Shown here: in pieces, positions 36,497 through 46,611 of the stretch | Numbering within the stretch: the stretch's first letter is position 1 | How the letters are laid out: every line of letters starts with the position of its first letter | NCBI RefSeq assembly: GCF_029239295.1 | Contig: NZ_JAQZBC010000002.1 | Coordinates: 248,001-312,000, forward strand | Direction: 5' to 3' | Source of the DNA: Sphingomonas sp. | Lineage (GTDB): Bacteria > Pseudomonadota > Alphaproteobacteria > Sphingomonadales > Sphingomonadaceae | Length of the DNA stretch: 64,000 nucleotides | The notes under the pieces: generated by a model | The model's input: the letters and a program-made list of their open reading frames with translations, nothing else | The model's database searches: none | What the model was told of the DNA's origin: nothing | Translations under genes and position numbers: made by a program

Positions 36497-37426
36497 TCAG
36501 AGCTTCTCGGTCAGTTCCGGGACCAGCTTGAACAGATCGCCAACCAGGCCGATGTCCGCCACCTGGAAGATCGGCGCGTCCTCGTCCTTGTTGATGGCGA
36601 TGATGGTCTTGGAGTCCTTCATGCCGGCAAGGTGCTGAATCGCGCCGGAGATGCCCACCGCGATATAGACTTCGGGAGCGACGATCTTGCCGGTCTGGCC
36701 GACCTGATAGTCGTTCGGCACGAAGCCCGCGTCCACCGCAGCGCGGCTGGCGCCGACGCCGGCACCGAGCTTGTCGGCCAGCGGCTCGATCAGCTTGGCA
36801 AAGTTCTCGCCGTTCTGCAGCGCACGGCCGCCTGACACGATGATCTTTGCGCTGGCGAGCTCCGGACGAGTGCTCTTGGCGATTTCCTGGCCCTCGAAGG
36901 TCGACAGGCCCTTGTCGCCGGTGGAGGCGACTGCCTCGACCGTCGCGGATCCGCCTTCCGCCGCCGCCTTCTCGAAGGCGGTCGTGCGCACGGTCAGGAC
37001 CTTCTTGGCATCCGAAGTCTGAACGGTGGCGATGGCGTTGCCGGCATAGATCGGACGCGTGAACGTGTCCTCGCTCTCAACCGACAGCACTTCGGAAATC
37101 TGCATGACGTCGAGCAGCGCGGCGACGCGCGGCGTGATGTTCTTTGCCGAAGTGGTGGCCGGCGCGACAAACGCGTCATGGTGGCCCATCAACTCAACGA
37201 TCAACGGCGCGACATTTTCAGCCAGCGCATGCGCATAGGCGTCGTCGTCTGCGACATGGACCTTGCCCACGCCAGCGATCTTGGCCGCTTCCTGTGCGAC
37301 GCCGTCGACGCCCTTGCCGGCGACCAGCAGGTGAACTTCGCCCAGCTTCGACGCGGCGGTCACCGCGGCGAGCGTTGCGTCCTTTACGGTCGAACCGTCG
37401 TGCTCGACCCAAACCAGAGTCTTCAT
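36497..37426 (-). CDS. etfA: electron transfer flavoprotein alpha subunit
   Basis: EtfA/EtfB carry electrons from acyl-CoA and other dehydrogenases to ETF:ubiquinone oxidoreductase. EtfA has 309 residues. The N-terminal half starts [12 protein letters not shown]. The C-terminal FAD-binding half contains [45 protein letters not shown] and [29 protein letters not shown]. It follows etfB by 76 bp on the minus strand. ATG 37426 is chosen where homology starts. Confidence 0.97.
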   Translation of the reverse strand: MKTLVWVEHDGSTVKDATLAAVTAASKLGEVHLLVAGKGVDGVAQEAAKIAGVGKVHVADDDAYAHALAENVAPLIVELMGHHDAFVAPATTSAKNITPRVAALLDVMQISEVLSVESEDTFTRPIYAGNAIATVQTSDAKKVLTVRTTAFEKAAAEGGSATVEAVASTGDKGLSTFEGQEIAKSTRPELASAKIIVSGGRALQNGENFAKLIEPLADKLGAGVGASRAAVDAGFVPNDYQVGQTGKIVAPEVYIAVGISGAIQHLAGMKDSKTIIAINKDEDAPIFQVADIGLVGDLFKLVPELTEKL

Positions 37427-37502
37427 CTTGAACCTCTTTCCTCTCCCCGTCGGCGCCGGGTTCACCCGGCGCGCGGAACGGGATCAGTGACCGGCGGTGC
37501 GC

Positions 37503-38252
37503 TTACTTCGCGACGCCCATCGCCTTGAGCTTCATCACCAGCTCATCGACGTCGGCAACCTTGATGCCGGCCTCGCGCTTGCCCGGCTCGACAACCTTCA
37601 GCGTCTTGACGCGCGGCGCGGTGTCGACGCCAAAGTCGGCGGCCGTCTTGGTCGCGAGCGGCTTCGACTTGGCCTTCATGATGTTCGGCAGCGAGGCGTA
37701 GCGCGGCTCGTTCAGGCGAAGATCGGTGGTGACGATCGCCGGCAGCTTGAAGTTGTCGGTCTCGAGACCGCCATCGACTTCGCGCGTTACCTTGACGCTG
37801 TCACCCGACACTTCGACCTTGGACGCGAACGTGCCCTGGCCCCAGCCGAGCAGGCCAGCCAGCATCTGGCCGGTCTGGTTGTTGTCGTCGTCGATCGCCT
37901 GCTTGCCCAGGATGATGAGCTGCGGCTGTTCCTCATCGGCGACCGCCTTCAGGATCTTGGCGACGGCCAGCGGCTCCACCTTGTCCTCGCACGTGACCAG
38001 GATCGCGCGATCGGCACCCATGGCAAGCGCGGTGCGCAGCGTTTCCTGCGCCTTCGGCTCGCCGATCGATACCACGACGACCTCGGTCGCCACGCCCTTT
38101 TCCTTCAGGCGGATGGCTTCCTCGACCGCGATCTCGTCGAACGGGTTCATGCTCATCTTGACGTTGGCCAGATCGACCCCCGTCCCGTCCGCCTTCACGC
38201 GGGGTTTCACATTATAGTCAAGCACGCGCTTGACCGGCACCAGAACCTTCAT
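37503..38252 (-). CDS. etfB: electron transfer flavoprotein beta subunit
   Basis: EtfB has 249 residues and starts [20 protein letters not shown]. It holds the AMP site (residues around GADRAILV and [18 protein letters not shown]) and the recognition loop for partner dehydrogenases, with AMLAGLL... and [11 protein letters not shown] near the C-terminus. It forms the heterodimer with EtfA, encoded next on the same strand. ATG 38252 is used; the extra upstream frame covers the dispersed repeat. Confidence 0.97.
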   Translation of the reverse strand: MKVLVPVKRVLDYNVKPRVKADGTGVDLANVKMSMNPFDEIAVEEAIRLKEKGVATEVVVVSIGEPKAQETLRTALAMGADRAILVTCEDKVEPLAVAKILKAVADEEQPQLIILGKQAIDDDNNQTGQMLAGLLGWGQGTFASKVEVSGDSVKVTREVDGGLETDNFKLPAIVTTDLRLNEPRYASLPNIMKAKSKPLATKTAADFGVDTAPRVKTLKVVEPGKREAGIKVADVDELVMKLKAMGVAK

Positions 38253-38267
38253 TCCACTCTCCCAAGC

Positions 38268-38345
38268 GTCACCCCAGCAAACGCTGGGGTCTCCCGGTTG
38301 TGTCGCACTCCACGTCGGGGAGATGCCGGCCGAAGCCGGCATGAC
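38268..38345. repeat. two-hairpin dispersed intergenic repeat with GTCA/TGAC ends
   Basis: This 78-bp element lies between sucC and etfB. Hairpin 1: ACCCCAGC-AAAC-GCTGGGGT (38271-38290). Hairpin 2: ATGCCGGC-CGAA-GCCGGCAT (38323-38342). The outer ends GTCA and TGAC are complementary. The CCCCAGC...GCTGGGG and GCCGGC...GCCGGC units look like the REP/MITE-like repeats I remember from sphingomonad intergenic regions; the copy number in this genome cannot be checked here. Confidence 0.7.
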
Positions 38346-38368
38346 GATGGAGAACGATCAGTCGAAAC

Positions 38369-39560
38369 TTACGCCGCCTTCTTCACCTCGGCGACGATCT
38401 TCTGTGCGGCGTCGCCCAAGTCGTTCGCAGGAACGATGGCGAGGCCGGAATTCGCGAGGATTTCCTTGCCCTTCTCGACATTGGTACCCTCGAGCCGAAC
38501 CACAAGCGGCACCGACAGATTAACTTCCTTCGCTGCGGCAACGATGCCCTCGGCGATGATGTCGCACTTCATGATCCCGCCGAAGATGTTGACGAGGATG
38601 CCCTTCACGTTCGGATCGGCAAGGATGATCTTGAACGCCGCGGTCACCTTCTCCTTCGAAGCGCCGCCGCCGACGTCGAGGAAGTTGGCCGGGAACATGC
38701 CGTTCAGCTTGATGATGTCCATCGTCGCCATGGCGAGACCGGCGCCGTTGACCATGCAGCCGATGTCGCCATCGAGCTTGATGTAGGCGAGGTCGTACTT
38801 CCAGCTCGGCCGGATCTTCCTCGGTCTCGTCGCGCAGCTCGGCCAGGTCCTTGTGGCGGAACATCGCATTGCCATCGAAAGCGACCTTGGCGTCGAGCAC
38901 CATCAGCTTGCCATCATCGGTCACTGCGAGCGGGTTGATCTCGATCTGCTCGGCGTCGGTGCCGAGGAATGCATCGTACAGCTTGGCAGCGACATTCGCC
39001 GCCTGCTTCGCCAGATCACCAGTCAGCCCCAGCGCGGCGGCGACAGCGCGGCCGTGGTGCGGCATCAGGCCCGTCGCCGGATCGATGTCGATCGAGTGGA
39101 TCTTCTCCGGCGTGTCATGGGCGACGGTTTCGATGTCCATGCCGCCTTCGGTGGAGACGACCATCGAGATGCGGCTGGTCGCGCGGTTGACGAGCAGCGC
39201 GAGGTAGAATTCCTTCGCGATGTCGACGCCGTCGGTCACGTACAGGCGGTTCACCTGCTTGCCGGCCTCACCCGTCTGGATCGTCACCAGCGTGTTGCCG
39301 AGCATCTCGGTCGCGGCATGGCGAACCTCGTCCTCGGTCTTGGCGAGGCGGACGCCGCCCTTTGCCTCGGCCGGCAGTTCCTTGAACTTGCCCTTGCCGC
39401 GGCCACCAGCGTGGATCTGCGCCTTCACGACATATAGCGGCCCAGGCAGCTTCTTGGAGGCTTCGACTGCTTCCTCGACGGTCATCGCCGCATAACCCGC
39501 GGGAACGGGGACGCCGAACTTCGCCAGCAGTTCCTTGGCCTGATATTCGTGGATGTTCAT
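38369..39560 (-). pseudogene. sucC: succinyl-CoA ligase beta subunit, sucC, frameshifted
   Basis: SucC with SucD makes succinate and ATP/GTP from succinyl-CoA in the TCA cycle. The first part (from [12 protein letters not shown] at 39560) reads normally to [11 protein letters not shown]. The frame then changes and the second part continues from [21 protein letters not shown] to the normal end [20 protein letters not shown] ... AEVKKAA. At the junction (38796-38803) the sequence reads GAAGTAC. The family reads E-A-S-K-Y there, so eight bases look missing, probably between two GAAG copies. Present span is 1192 nt; adding eight gives 1200 nt, exactly the usual 399 residues. Either an assembly error or a genuine knock-out. 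Confidence 0.93.
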
Positions 39561-39815
39561 GCCGGGGCTCGCCTTACAAAACCGAAAACATGAAGCCTTA
39601 AGCACAGGGGACAGCCGGAATCCAGCCTTCATAGCCGCCGCGACCTCCTTTGTCGGCGGATACCCAAGCTTCATCTGGATACTGGTTCGCAATAGCGTGA
39701 ACGCCAGTCCGGCATTCAAATCAACGCTGCCTGACGGGACACCGGCTGGGTAGCCAGCCATCGATTGGCCGTTAGAGGGTGGCGTGGGTTTCCAGTTTGT
39801 TCTATCTTCCGCTGC

Positions 39816-42521
39816 GTGATCGCTCTTCCCTATCCGGCGCTACACGCGAGCCATACCGGCATCTGGATCGCGAATGAGGAGGGCGTACGTGGTGTCTCGC
39901 GGGGCGAGGCGATCCGGGCCGCCGCCGACACGCCGATGATCCTGATGAACGCGCCGCTCGTCGGCCAGCGGCTCGGCTACGCCGATCTCTCGGGCCTCGA
40001 CGTCCTTGAGCTGTTTGCCTTTCTCCGGCCGGCCCGCTTCATGGTCCCGACGCCGAAGGGGTTGGCCAAGGTCGCTCAGCTCGATGTGCCGACCAATGAT
40101 AGCGAGATCGCGCCGTTCCTGCGCGCCGCGGCCTTCCGGCTTCTGGAGCTGACTGAAACCGACTGGCCCGAACGCGAGGGCGCCTGGGCTGCCGCTCAGA
40201 CCCTTGCGCGGCTGCGTTGGTCGTGGGGGCCCCTGCTGGCCGATCGCTTGCGAAAGCCGGCGCGCGACGAACCCTGGCTCTTCTCGCGCCTGCCCGAATG
40301 GGAGGAGACGGCGCCCCGCCCCGCCCCGCGCGCCGTCACGCTGGATGCGCAAGCGACTCAGCAGACGTTGACGACGCTCGTCGGTGCGATGGCAGAACCG
40401 CGTCAGGGCCAGCGCGATTTCGCTGCGGTTGCGGCGCACGCGTTCGCGCCTCGCGCGGGGCGAGAGACACCCAATCTCGTGCTGGCGGAGGCAGGCACGG
40501 GGATCGGCAAGACGCTGGGCTATCTGGCGCCCGCCAGCCTGTGGTCACGGACGGCAGGCGGGGCGGTCTGGGTGTCCACCTATACCAAGGCGCTTCAGCG
40601 GCAGCTCGGCCATGAGACGCAGCGCGTCTATCCCGATGAGGCGGAGCGCCGGGCGCGTGTGGTGACCCGCAAGGGGCGCGAGAATTACCTGTGCCTGCTC
40701 AACCTGGAGGATGCGCTTCAGGGCGGGTTCGCCGGCCGCGCCGCGATCCTGGCGCAACTGGTCGCGCGCTGGGCCGCCTATACCGCCGATGGCGACATGA
40801 TGGGCGGCGACCTGCCCGGCTGGCTCACCACCCTGTTCCGGCGCAACGGCTCGGTCGCGCTGACCGACCGCCGCGGCGAATGCATCTACGCCGGCTGCCC
40901 GCATTATCGGAAATGCTTCATCGAGCGCGCTGCCCGCGCGTCTGCCGACGCCGATATCGTCATCGCCAACCACGCGCTGGTGATGGTCAACGCCGCGCGT
41001 GGCCGCGAAACGGCGACACGCCCCACCCGCTATGTATTCGACGAGGGGCATCACCTGTTCGATGCCGCCGATTCGATGTTCGCCACCGCGCTGACCGGGC
41101 AAGAGACGATCGAGTTGCGGCGCTGGATCATCGGTCCGGAGGCCGGCAGCCGGGGGCGGCGCCGCGGCCTTGGCGCCCGGCTGTCGGATGTCGCGAGCTA
41201 CGACGAAGCCGGCGCGCAGGCGATCGCCGACGCGGTAAAGGCAGCGCACGGCCTCGCGGCCGATGGCTGGCTACAACGGATCACCGAAGGGGCGCCGTTC
41301 GGCCCGATCGAGGCGCTGCTCGCCAGCGTACGCGGCCTCACCTACGCGCGCACCGAGGGGGCGGATGACGCCGGCTACGGCCTTGAGACCGAATTGGCGG
41401 AGCCGTCGCCCGAACTGATCGAGGCTGCCGCGCATGGCGCAGAGGCGCTGGATGCCCTGTATCGCCCGCTCGTCGCGCTTGGGAAACGGCTGGAGGCGGT
41501 GCTGAACGACGCGCCCGACTGGCTCGATGGGCAGGCCCGCGCGCGGGTCGAGGGGGCGATCGCCTCGCTGGGATGGCGGGCGGAAGGTGTCGCCTCGTGG
41601 CTCTCGCTGATCGCCCGGGTGGGCGCACCGGCCAACCCGGACTTCGTCGATTGGCTGGCGGTCGATCGCGTCGAGGGGCGCGAATACGACATCGGGCTTC
41701 ATCGCCGCTGGGTCGATCCCACCCGGCCCTTTGCCGAGATCGTCCTGAAACCCGCGCATGGCGCGCTGGTCACCTCTGCCACGCTCACCGCGGGCGGGAC
41801 GTGGGAAACGGCAGAGGCGCGGGTCGGTGCGCCGCATCTCTCGGGCGCTGCAGCGCGCTTTCAGGCGGCCAGCCCGTTCGACTACGCCGGCCATGCGGAG
41901 GTGATCATTGTCACCGACGTGAAGCGCGGCGATGTGCCCGCGCTCGCAGGCGCCTATGCCCGGCTGATCGAGGCGGCGGGCGGCGGCACGCTGGGGCTGT
42001 TCACCGCGATACGGCGGCTGCGCGGCGTGCATGCGCGCATAGCGGACCGGCTGGCACGCGAGGGCCTGCCGCTCCTTGCACAGCATGTCGATCCGATCGA
42101 CACCGGTACCCTGGTCGACATCTTCCGCGACGATCCGCACGCCTCCTTGCTGGGCACCGACGCCTTGCGCGACGGGGTGGATGTGCCCGGTCACTCGCTG
42201 CGCATGGTGGTGATGGAAGGCGTTCCCTGGCCCAAGCCGACCGTGCTTCACGCCGCTCGCAGGCTCACCGGCGGCGGCAGTGCCTATGACGATCGCATCG
42301 TGCGGGCGCGGCTGGCGCAGGCGTTCGGCCGGCTGATCCGCTCACGTGATGATCGCGGCGTCTTCGTGTTGCTGTCGGCCGCTACGCCGTCGCGGCTGCT
42401 CGACTCCTTCCCCCCCGGCGTCCCGATTTCGCGCGTCCCGTTGGACGAGGCGGTGGCCAGGGTCGGATCGCGCCTTTCCTCGCGCGTCGGCTTGGGGCAT
42501 GAGGCGGCTCCCGCGGCCTAA
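39816..42521 (+). CDS. DinG/XPD-like ATP-dependent DNA helicase
   Basis: This is a superfamily 2 helicase of the DinG/Rad3 type, about 901 residues. Walker [11 protein letters not shown] is at 224-233 (counting from GTG 39816). Four cysteines in the [15 protein letters not shown] region and upstream fit an iron-sulfur cluster. The DEAH-like box reads [10 protein letters not shown]. Motif VI-like [18 protein letters not shown] is at the C-terminus. The first 170 residues lie where some DinG proteins carry an exonuclease, but exonuclease acid motifs are absent. The start is a GTG at 39816; the frame is open to 39765. It probably unwinds D-loops or R-loops in repair. Confidence 0.88.
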   Translation: MIALPYPALHASHTGIWIANEEGVRGVSRGEAIRAAADTPMILMNAPLVGQRLGYADLSGLDVLELFAFLRPARFMVPTPKGLAKVAQLDVPTNDSEIAPFLRAAAFRLLELTETDWPEREGAWAAAQTLARLRWSWGPLLADRLRKPARDEPWLFSRLPEWEETAPRPAPRAVTLDAQATQQTLTTLVGAMAEPRQGQRDFAAVAAHAFAPRAGRETPNLVLAEAGTGIGKTLGYLAPASLWSRTAGGAVWVSTYTKALQRQLGHETQRVYPDEAERRARVVTRKGRENYLCLLNLEDALQGGFAGRAAILAQLVARWAAYTADGDMMGGDLPGWLTTLFRRNGSVALTDRRGECIYAGCPHYRKCFIERAARASADADIVIANHALVMVNAARGRETATRPTRYVFDEGHHLFDAADSMFATALTGQETIELRRWIIGPEAGSRGRRRGLGARLSDVASYDEAGAQAIADAVKAAHGLAADGWLQRITEGAPFGPIEALLASVRGLTYARTEGADDAGYGLETELAEPSPELIEAAAHGAEALDALYRPLVALGKRLEAVLNDAPDWLDGQARARVEGAIASLGWRAEGVASWLSLIARVGAPANPDFVDWLAVDRVEGREYDIGLHRRWVDPTRPFAEIVLKPAHGALVTSATLTAGGTWETAEARVGAPHLSGAAARFQAASPFDYAGHAEVIIVTDVKRGDVPALAGAYARLIEAAGGGTLGLFTAIRRLRGVHARIADRLAREGLPLLAQHVDPIDTGTLVDIFRDDPHASLLGTDALRDGVDVPGHSLRMVVMEGVPWPKPTVLHAARRLTGGGSAYDDRIVRARLAQAFGRLIRSRDDRGVFVLLSAATPSRLLDSFPPGVPISRVPLDEAVARVGSRLSSRVGLGHEAAPAA

Positions 42522-42533
42522 CGGAGAGTAGCC

Positions 42534-43073
42534 TTGAAGACGCTGACGCTGTTGCGCCACGCCAAATCGGGCTGGGACGATCCGGTGACGCGTGATTTCG
42601 ATCGCCCGCTCAACGACAAGGGCCGCAAGGCTGCGGTCGTGATGGGTCGCGAACTGCGCGCGCAGGGCGAAACGTTCGACCGCATCATGGCATCGCCAGC
42701 GCGCCGGGTCGTGGAAACGATCGCGGAGGTCGCAATCGGCTATGGCGCGCCGATTGAGCCCATCTGGGACAAGCGGCTGTACCTCGCCTCCGCCGCCACC
42801 CTGCTGGAGGTAGCGCGCGAAACCCCCGACGATTGCGATCGGCTGCTCCTGATCGGCCATAATCCCGGCCTGGAAGATTTCGCGCTTCTGCTCACCGGCA
42901 CCGGCCCGCCCGAACTGGTCAGCGCGCTGGAGGAAAAATATCCGACCGCCACGATGGCGCAGTTGACCTTTGACGTGGGCCGCTGGGCAGAGGTAGCGCG
43001 CGGTGGCGGCACGCTGGCCCGTTTCGTCCGCCCGCGCGATCTCGATCCGACGCTCGGTCCCGACGACCACTGA
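42534..43073 (+). CDS. SixA-type phosphohistidine phosphatase
   Basis: This histidine phosphatase has 179 residues. The RHG-type motif LLRHAKSGWDD contains the phospho-accepting His9, and the second His is in LLIGHNPGLEDF. The ASPARRVVETIAE block is typical of SixA. The enzyme dephosphorylates phosphohistidine proteins, such as the PTS protein NPr or histidine kinases; a link to PtsP here is inference. The start codon is TTG at 42534, with GGAG 8-9 nt upstream, 12 bp after the helicase stop. Confidence 0.88.
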   Translation: MKTLTLLRHAKSGWDDPVTRDFDRPLNDKGRKAAVVMGRELRAQGETFDRIMASPARRVVETIAEVAIGYGAPIEPIWDKRLYLASAATLLEVARETPDDCDRLLLIGHNPGLEDFALLLTGTGPPELVSALEEKYPTATMAQLTFDVGRWAEVARGGGTLARFVRPRDLDPTLGPDDH

Positions 43074-43140
43074 TCAGCCGCCCCATCCGGGCGCCCGGTT
43101 CAGCCGCACCGCTGTCACGGCGCGTAGCCAGCAATCGACC

Positions 43141-44802
43141 TTACCGGCCTTGCGCGCGCCACTTCTGGATCGTGCGCTGGATAATTTCATCCTCATGGCC
43201 GACCTCGCGCCACAGGCGTGAGAAAACCGGATCGTCGGACGCCGGCCGCCTCGCCTCTTCCAGCATGTCAAAGCGCACGCGGATGGGTATCGCAACGCCC
43301 TCGCCGCTGATGATACATTCCTGATTACGCAGCGCGGGAATTGAATCGAGGAAACCGCGCGCGCCCTCGGGCATCGCGGCCCGCACGAACGACTGGTCGC
43401 GATCGTTGTTGAGCCGCATGGTCAGGATCGTGCCGCATTGCGACAGCACGCCCTCGGCAAGATCCGACGGCCGCTGCGTGATCAGCCCCAAAGACACGCC
43501 GTATTTGCGGCCTTCCTTGGCGATCCTGCCCAGGATTCGGCCCACGGATGACCCGTCCTCCTCGCGCGGAATATAACGGTGCGCTTCCTCGCAGATCAGC
43601 AGGATCGGCCGCTGCGGCTCATTGCGCGACCAGATCGCGAAATCGAACACCATCCGGCTCAGCACCGCGACGACGACCGAGGTAATCTCGCTCGGCACGC
43701 CCGATACGTCGATGATTGAGATCGGCTTGCCGTCACCGGGCAGGCGGAACACGCGCTGGATGAAGCTGCTCATCGTGTCGGCGACCAGCATGCCTGAGAA
43801 CATGAACCCGTAGCGCGGATCGGCCTTGATCTCGTCGATCTTGCTCTTCAGTCGCAGGTAGGGCGCAGTGTTCGACGCCTTGTCCATCTTCCCCATCTCG
43901 TGCTGGATGAGGGTTGTCAGGTCGCTCAGCAGATAGGGTACCGGCGCGTCGACGGTCAGCTTCGGGATCTCGGCCCCGACCCGGCTTTTGGCGCGCGCTG
44001 CCAGCAGGCATTTGGCAAGGATGTCCGCATCCACCTGCCGCTCCGCGCCCTGCGTGGTGAGGAACACCTCGCAATGTTCCTCGAAGTTCATCAGCCAGTA
44101 CGGCATCTGAAGGTTCGACACGTCATAGATCGCGCCATTGTGGCGGAAGGCGGCGGAATATTCTCCGTGCGGGTCGACCATCACGATATGGCCCTGCGGT
44201 GCCATGTCGCAGATGCGATGGAGGATCAGCGCGACGGCAGTCGACTTGCCGGTGCCGGTTGATCCTAGCAGCGCGAAATGCTTCCCCAGCATGGCATCGA
44301 CATACAGCGCGCCGCGCACGTCGGCGGTGGGATAGACGCTGCCGATCTCGATATGCGCGCGCCCTTCGGCGGCATAGACCTGCCGAAGATCGTCGGACGA
44401 TATGGGGTAAACGTCCGCGCCCGGCGTCGGATAGCGAGTCACGCCGCGGCGGAACTGATACAATTTGCCGGTCAGTTTCTCCTCGTCGCCTTCCCCGAGG
44501 AAGTCGACTGAGGCGACGATCCGCCCGGTCTCATAGTCGTCGAGCTTGAGCGCACGGACATTGGCGATCAGCCAGCTGTGGCCGACCCGCACCTTGATCT
44601 GCCCACCAACCTGGCCGCCGCTTGCGACTACCGCGTCGGCATGGGTGCTCAGCGCGGCCAGTGCGGCAGGGTCGAACACGACCTGGCTCGATGCGCCGCC
44701 GATTTCGGTGACGAAGCCGATCGCCTCCAGATCGGCCGGTGCCGACGCCCCGGCAGCAGCGATGGCCGCGTCGAAAACGTGACGCGCGGGTAATTCACTC
44801 AT
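43141..44802 (-). CDS. HerA-like ATPase (DUF87)
   Basis: This 553-residue protein belongs to the HerA/FtsK-like family. An N-terminal HAS-barrel-like beta domain (VGGQIKVRVGHSWLIANVRALKLDDYETGRIV) precedes a P-loop GSTGTGKSTA, the VDPHGEYSAAF motif and the Walker B-type ILLICEEAHRYIP. The GLITQRPSDLAEGVLSQCGTILTMRLNND segment is highly characteristic. Such hexameric ATPases translocate DNA, in archaea together with the nuclease NurA. No nuclease gene is adjacent. This is a second HerA-like gene in the window, different in length and architecture from the one at 15850. Confidence 0.88.
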   Translation of the reverse strand: MSELPARHVFDAAIAAAGASAPADLEAIGFVTEIGGASSQVVFDPAALAALSTHADAVVASGGQVGGQIKVRVGHSWLIANVRALKLDDYETGRIVASVDFLGEGDEEKLTGKLYQFRRGVTRYPTPGADVYPISSDDLRQVYAAEGRAHIEIGSVYPTADVRGALYVDAMLGKHFALLGSTGTGKSTAVALILHRICDMAPQGHIVMVDPHGEYSAAFRHNGAIYDVSNLQMPYWLMNFEEHCEVFLTTQGAERQVDADILAKCLLAARAKSRVGAEIPKLTVDAPVPYLLSDLTTLIQHEMGKMDKASNTAPYLRLKSKIDEIKADPRYGFMFSGMLVADTMSSFIQRVFRLPGDGKPISIIDVSGVPSEITSVVVAVLSRMVFDFAIWSRNEPQRPILLICEEAHRYIPREEDGSSVGRILGRIAKEGRKYGVSLGLITQRPSDLAEGVLSQCGTILTMRLNNDRDQSFVRAAMPEGARGFLDSIPALRNQECIISGEGVAIPIRVRFDMLEEARRPASDDPVFSRLWREVGHEDEIIQRTIQKWRAQGR

Positions 44803-44895
44803 TTGGTATTCCCACGCCCCTTTCCCATCCCGCCGGGTCTAGGGCATAAGGGTAAACAGAGCGTGAGCGATGAATTGCGCTCCGCCGGCAGTCGT

Positions 44896-45654
44896 TTACG
44901 CCCGCTGTGCCAGCCGCCCTGCACCCCAGCCCAGCAAAACGGACAATGCGACTGCCGCCAGGCCATAGACGAACGCATGACGATCCGCCGCGCGGGCGAC
45001 GAACCGCTCGAAGCCGGTTTTCTCGACCGTGATGTCGCGCACCGCCGCCGCCAGCACCTTGCCATCGCGGATCAGGAACGTTTCCGCGGTGAACTGGCCG
45101 ACCGGCACACGCGCCGGAATGCTGACGCGCGCACGGTACAAGACGCCTTCCGTGATCTCCACCGCGCCGGGCGCCTCATAATAAAGGCCCGCGCGGCGCC
45201 GCAGATCGACGAGCCCGCGCGCGAACCGGTCCTGCACCGGCGGCGGTGCCGACGACGCTGGCGATAACTGAAGGCTGTCCAGCCCGAGTTCGTAGATCGC
45301 GCGCGTCCGGTCATCGACGATCTGGCTGACAGGCCGCGAGGACGCGACCGCGTAGAAACTGGGCGCGGATCGGTAGCGGAGCGCCTCAGCATTCACCCAG
45401 ACGCCGGCCAGCTTCTCCTTCTCGCGCACCGTGATCGACTGCACCGGGCCCTTCACCACGACGACCAGATCGGTCTGATGCTCGTCATCGGGCAGGCGGC
45501 CGCCGGGATACAGGATCGCGCCGAACAACAGGAGCTCTGCGCCGGTGAAGCTGTACGCGATGCGGATTTCGCGCTGCGAGACGTCGGGCACCAGCACCGG
45601 TTTCGCCTGCGCCATCAACAGCGGCGCGGCGAGGATCAACGCGGCCCGCTTCAC
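44896..45654 (-). CDS. TIGR02186 family membrane-anchored protein
   Basis: This 252-residue protein of the TIGR02186 family has an N-terminal signal (VKRAALILAAPLLMAQA), a periplasmic beta-rich domain (REIRIAYSFTGAELLLFGAI and DLVVVVKGPVQSITVREKEKL) and a C-terminal transmembrane helix. The GTG at 45654 overlaps the TauE/SafE stop as GTGA, so the two are coupled. In proteobacteria TIGR02186 genes recur next to TauE/SafE genes. It may be an accessory protein to the exporter, by context. Confidence 0.85.
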   Translation of the reverse strand: MKRAALILAAPLLMAQAKPVLVPDVSQREIRIAYSFTGAELLLFGAILYPGGRLPDDEHQTDLVVVVKGPVQSITVREKEKLAGVWVNAEALRYRSAPSFYAVASSRPVSQIVDDRTRAIYELGLDSLQLSPASSAPPPVQDRFARGLVDLRRRAGLYYEAPGAVEITEGVLYRARVSIPARVPVGQFTAETFLIRDGKVLAAAVRDITVEKTGFERFVARAADRHAFVYGLAAVALSVLLGWGAGRLAQRA

Positions 45655-46565
45655 ATCAATTCGACCGAATAGATCTCGTCCGGCCGCCACCCCAGTCCGA
45701 TCGCGATACGCCCAGCTACCAGCAGCACCATCAACGCGAGCGCCAGGCGCAGATATTCCGGCCGCGCGCGGGCGGCAAAGTGCGCGCCGACCTGTGCGCC
45801 GACCACCGAACCGATCAGCAGCAGGCCCGCCAGCACGATGTCCACCGCCTTGGTCGTCATGGCATGGACCATCGTCGCCGCCGCGGTCACGAACAGGATC
45901 TGGAACAGCGACGTACCGACCACCACCTGAGTTGCCATGCCCAGCAGATAGATCATCGCCGGCACAAGGACGAAGCCGCCGCCAACGCCCAGCAGGATGG
46001 TCAGGATCCCGGTCCCGAACCCCAGCAACAGTGGGGCGAGCGGCGAAATATACAGGCCCGACCGGTAGAAGCGCATGCGAAACGGCAGCGACGCGACCAG
46101 CGGATGATGCCGCCGCCGGCGCGCCGGGGCGGCACGGCGGCCACGGCTGACGGCTATCGCCTCCAGCGATTCCTTCAGCATCAGCCCACCGATCGACACA
46201 AGCAGCAGGACGTAGGTGATGGCGATTGCGGTATCGATCTGGCCGCTGGCCTGCAGCAGGCGGAACAACCAGGCACCGAACAGCGATCCCAGAACGCCGC
46301 CGATGACCATCACCCCACCCATCTGGATGTCGACCCCACCCCGCCGGAAATAGGCTGACACGCCTGACACGCTGGCCCCCGTCACCTGGCTTGCTGCAGA
46401 GGCAGCCGCCACCGTGGGCGGGATGCCGTACACGATCAGCAGCGGAGTGGTCAGGAACCCGCCGCCCACGCCGAACATGCCGGACAACAACCCCACCCCC
46501 GCGCCCAGCGCGATGATCACGAGCGCGTTTACCGACAGGTTCGCGATCGGGAGGTACAGATCCAT
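45651..46565 (-). CDS. TauE/SafE sulfite/organosulfonate exporter-like permease
   Basis: This 304-residue, roughly eight-helix protein carries the two family glycine-rich repeats GMFGVGGGFLTTPLLIVYGIPP and GVGGGFVLVPAMIYLLGMA. TauE/SafE proteins export sulfite, sulfoacetate or related anions. The gene overlaps the TIGR02186 gene by 4 bp. The true substrate is open. Confidence 0.9.
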   Translation of the reverse strand: MDLYLPIANLSVNALVIIALGAGVGLLSGMFGVGGGFLTTPLLIVYGIPPTVAAASAASQVTGASVSGVSAYFRRGGVDIQMGGVMVIGGVLGSLFGAWLFRLLQASGQIDTAIAITYVLLLVSIGGLMLKESLEAIAVSRGRRAAPARRRRHHPLVASLPFRMRFYRSGLYISPLAPLLLGFGTGILTILLGVGGGFVLVPAMIYLLGMATQVVVGTSLFQILFVTAAATMVHAMTTKAVDIVLAGLLLIGSVVGAQVGAHFAARARPEYLRLALALMVLLVAGRIAIGLGWRPDEIYSVELM

Positions 46566-46611
46566 GGGATAGTCGATATGCCCATCGGCGCCGGCGGGGA
46601 AGCGCCAGCGG

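Noticed and set aside
43141..44802. HerA-like ATPase as part of a defence system
   Set aside because: No nuclease, SIR2 or other defence partner is adjacent, and flanking genes are housekeeping or membrane functions.
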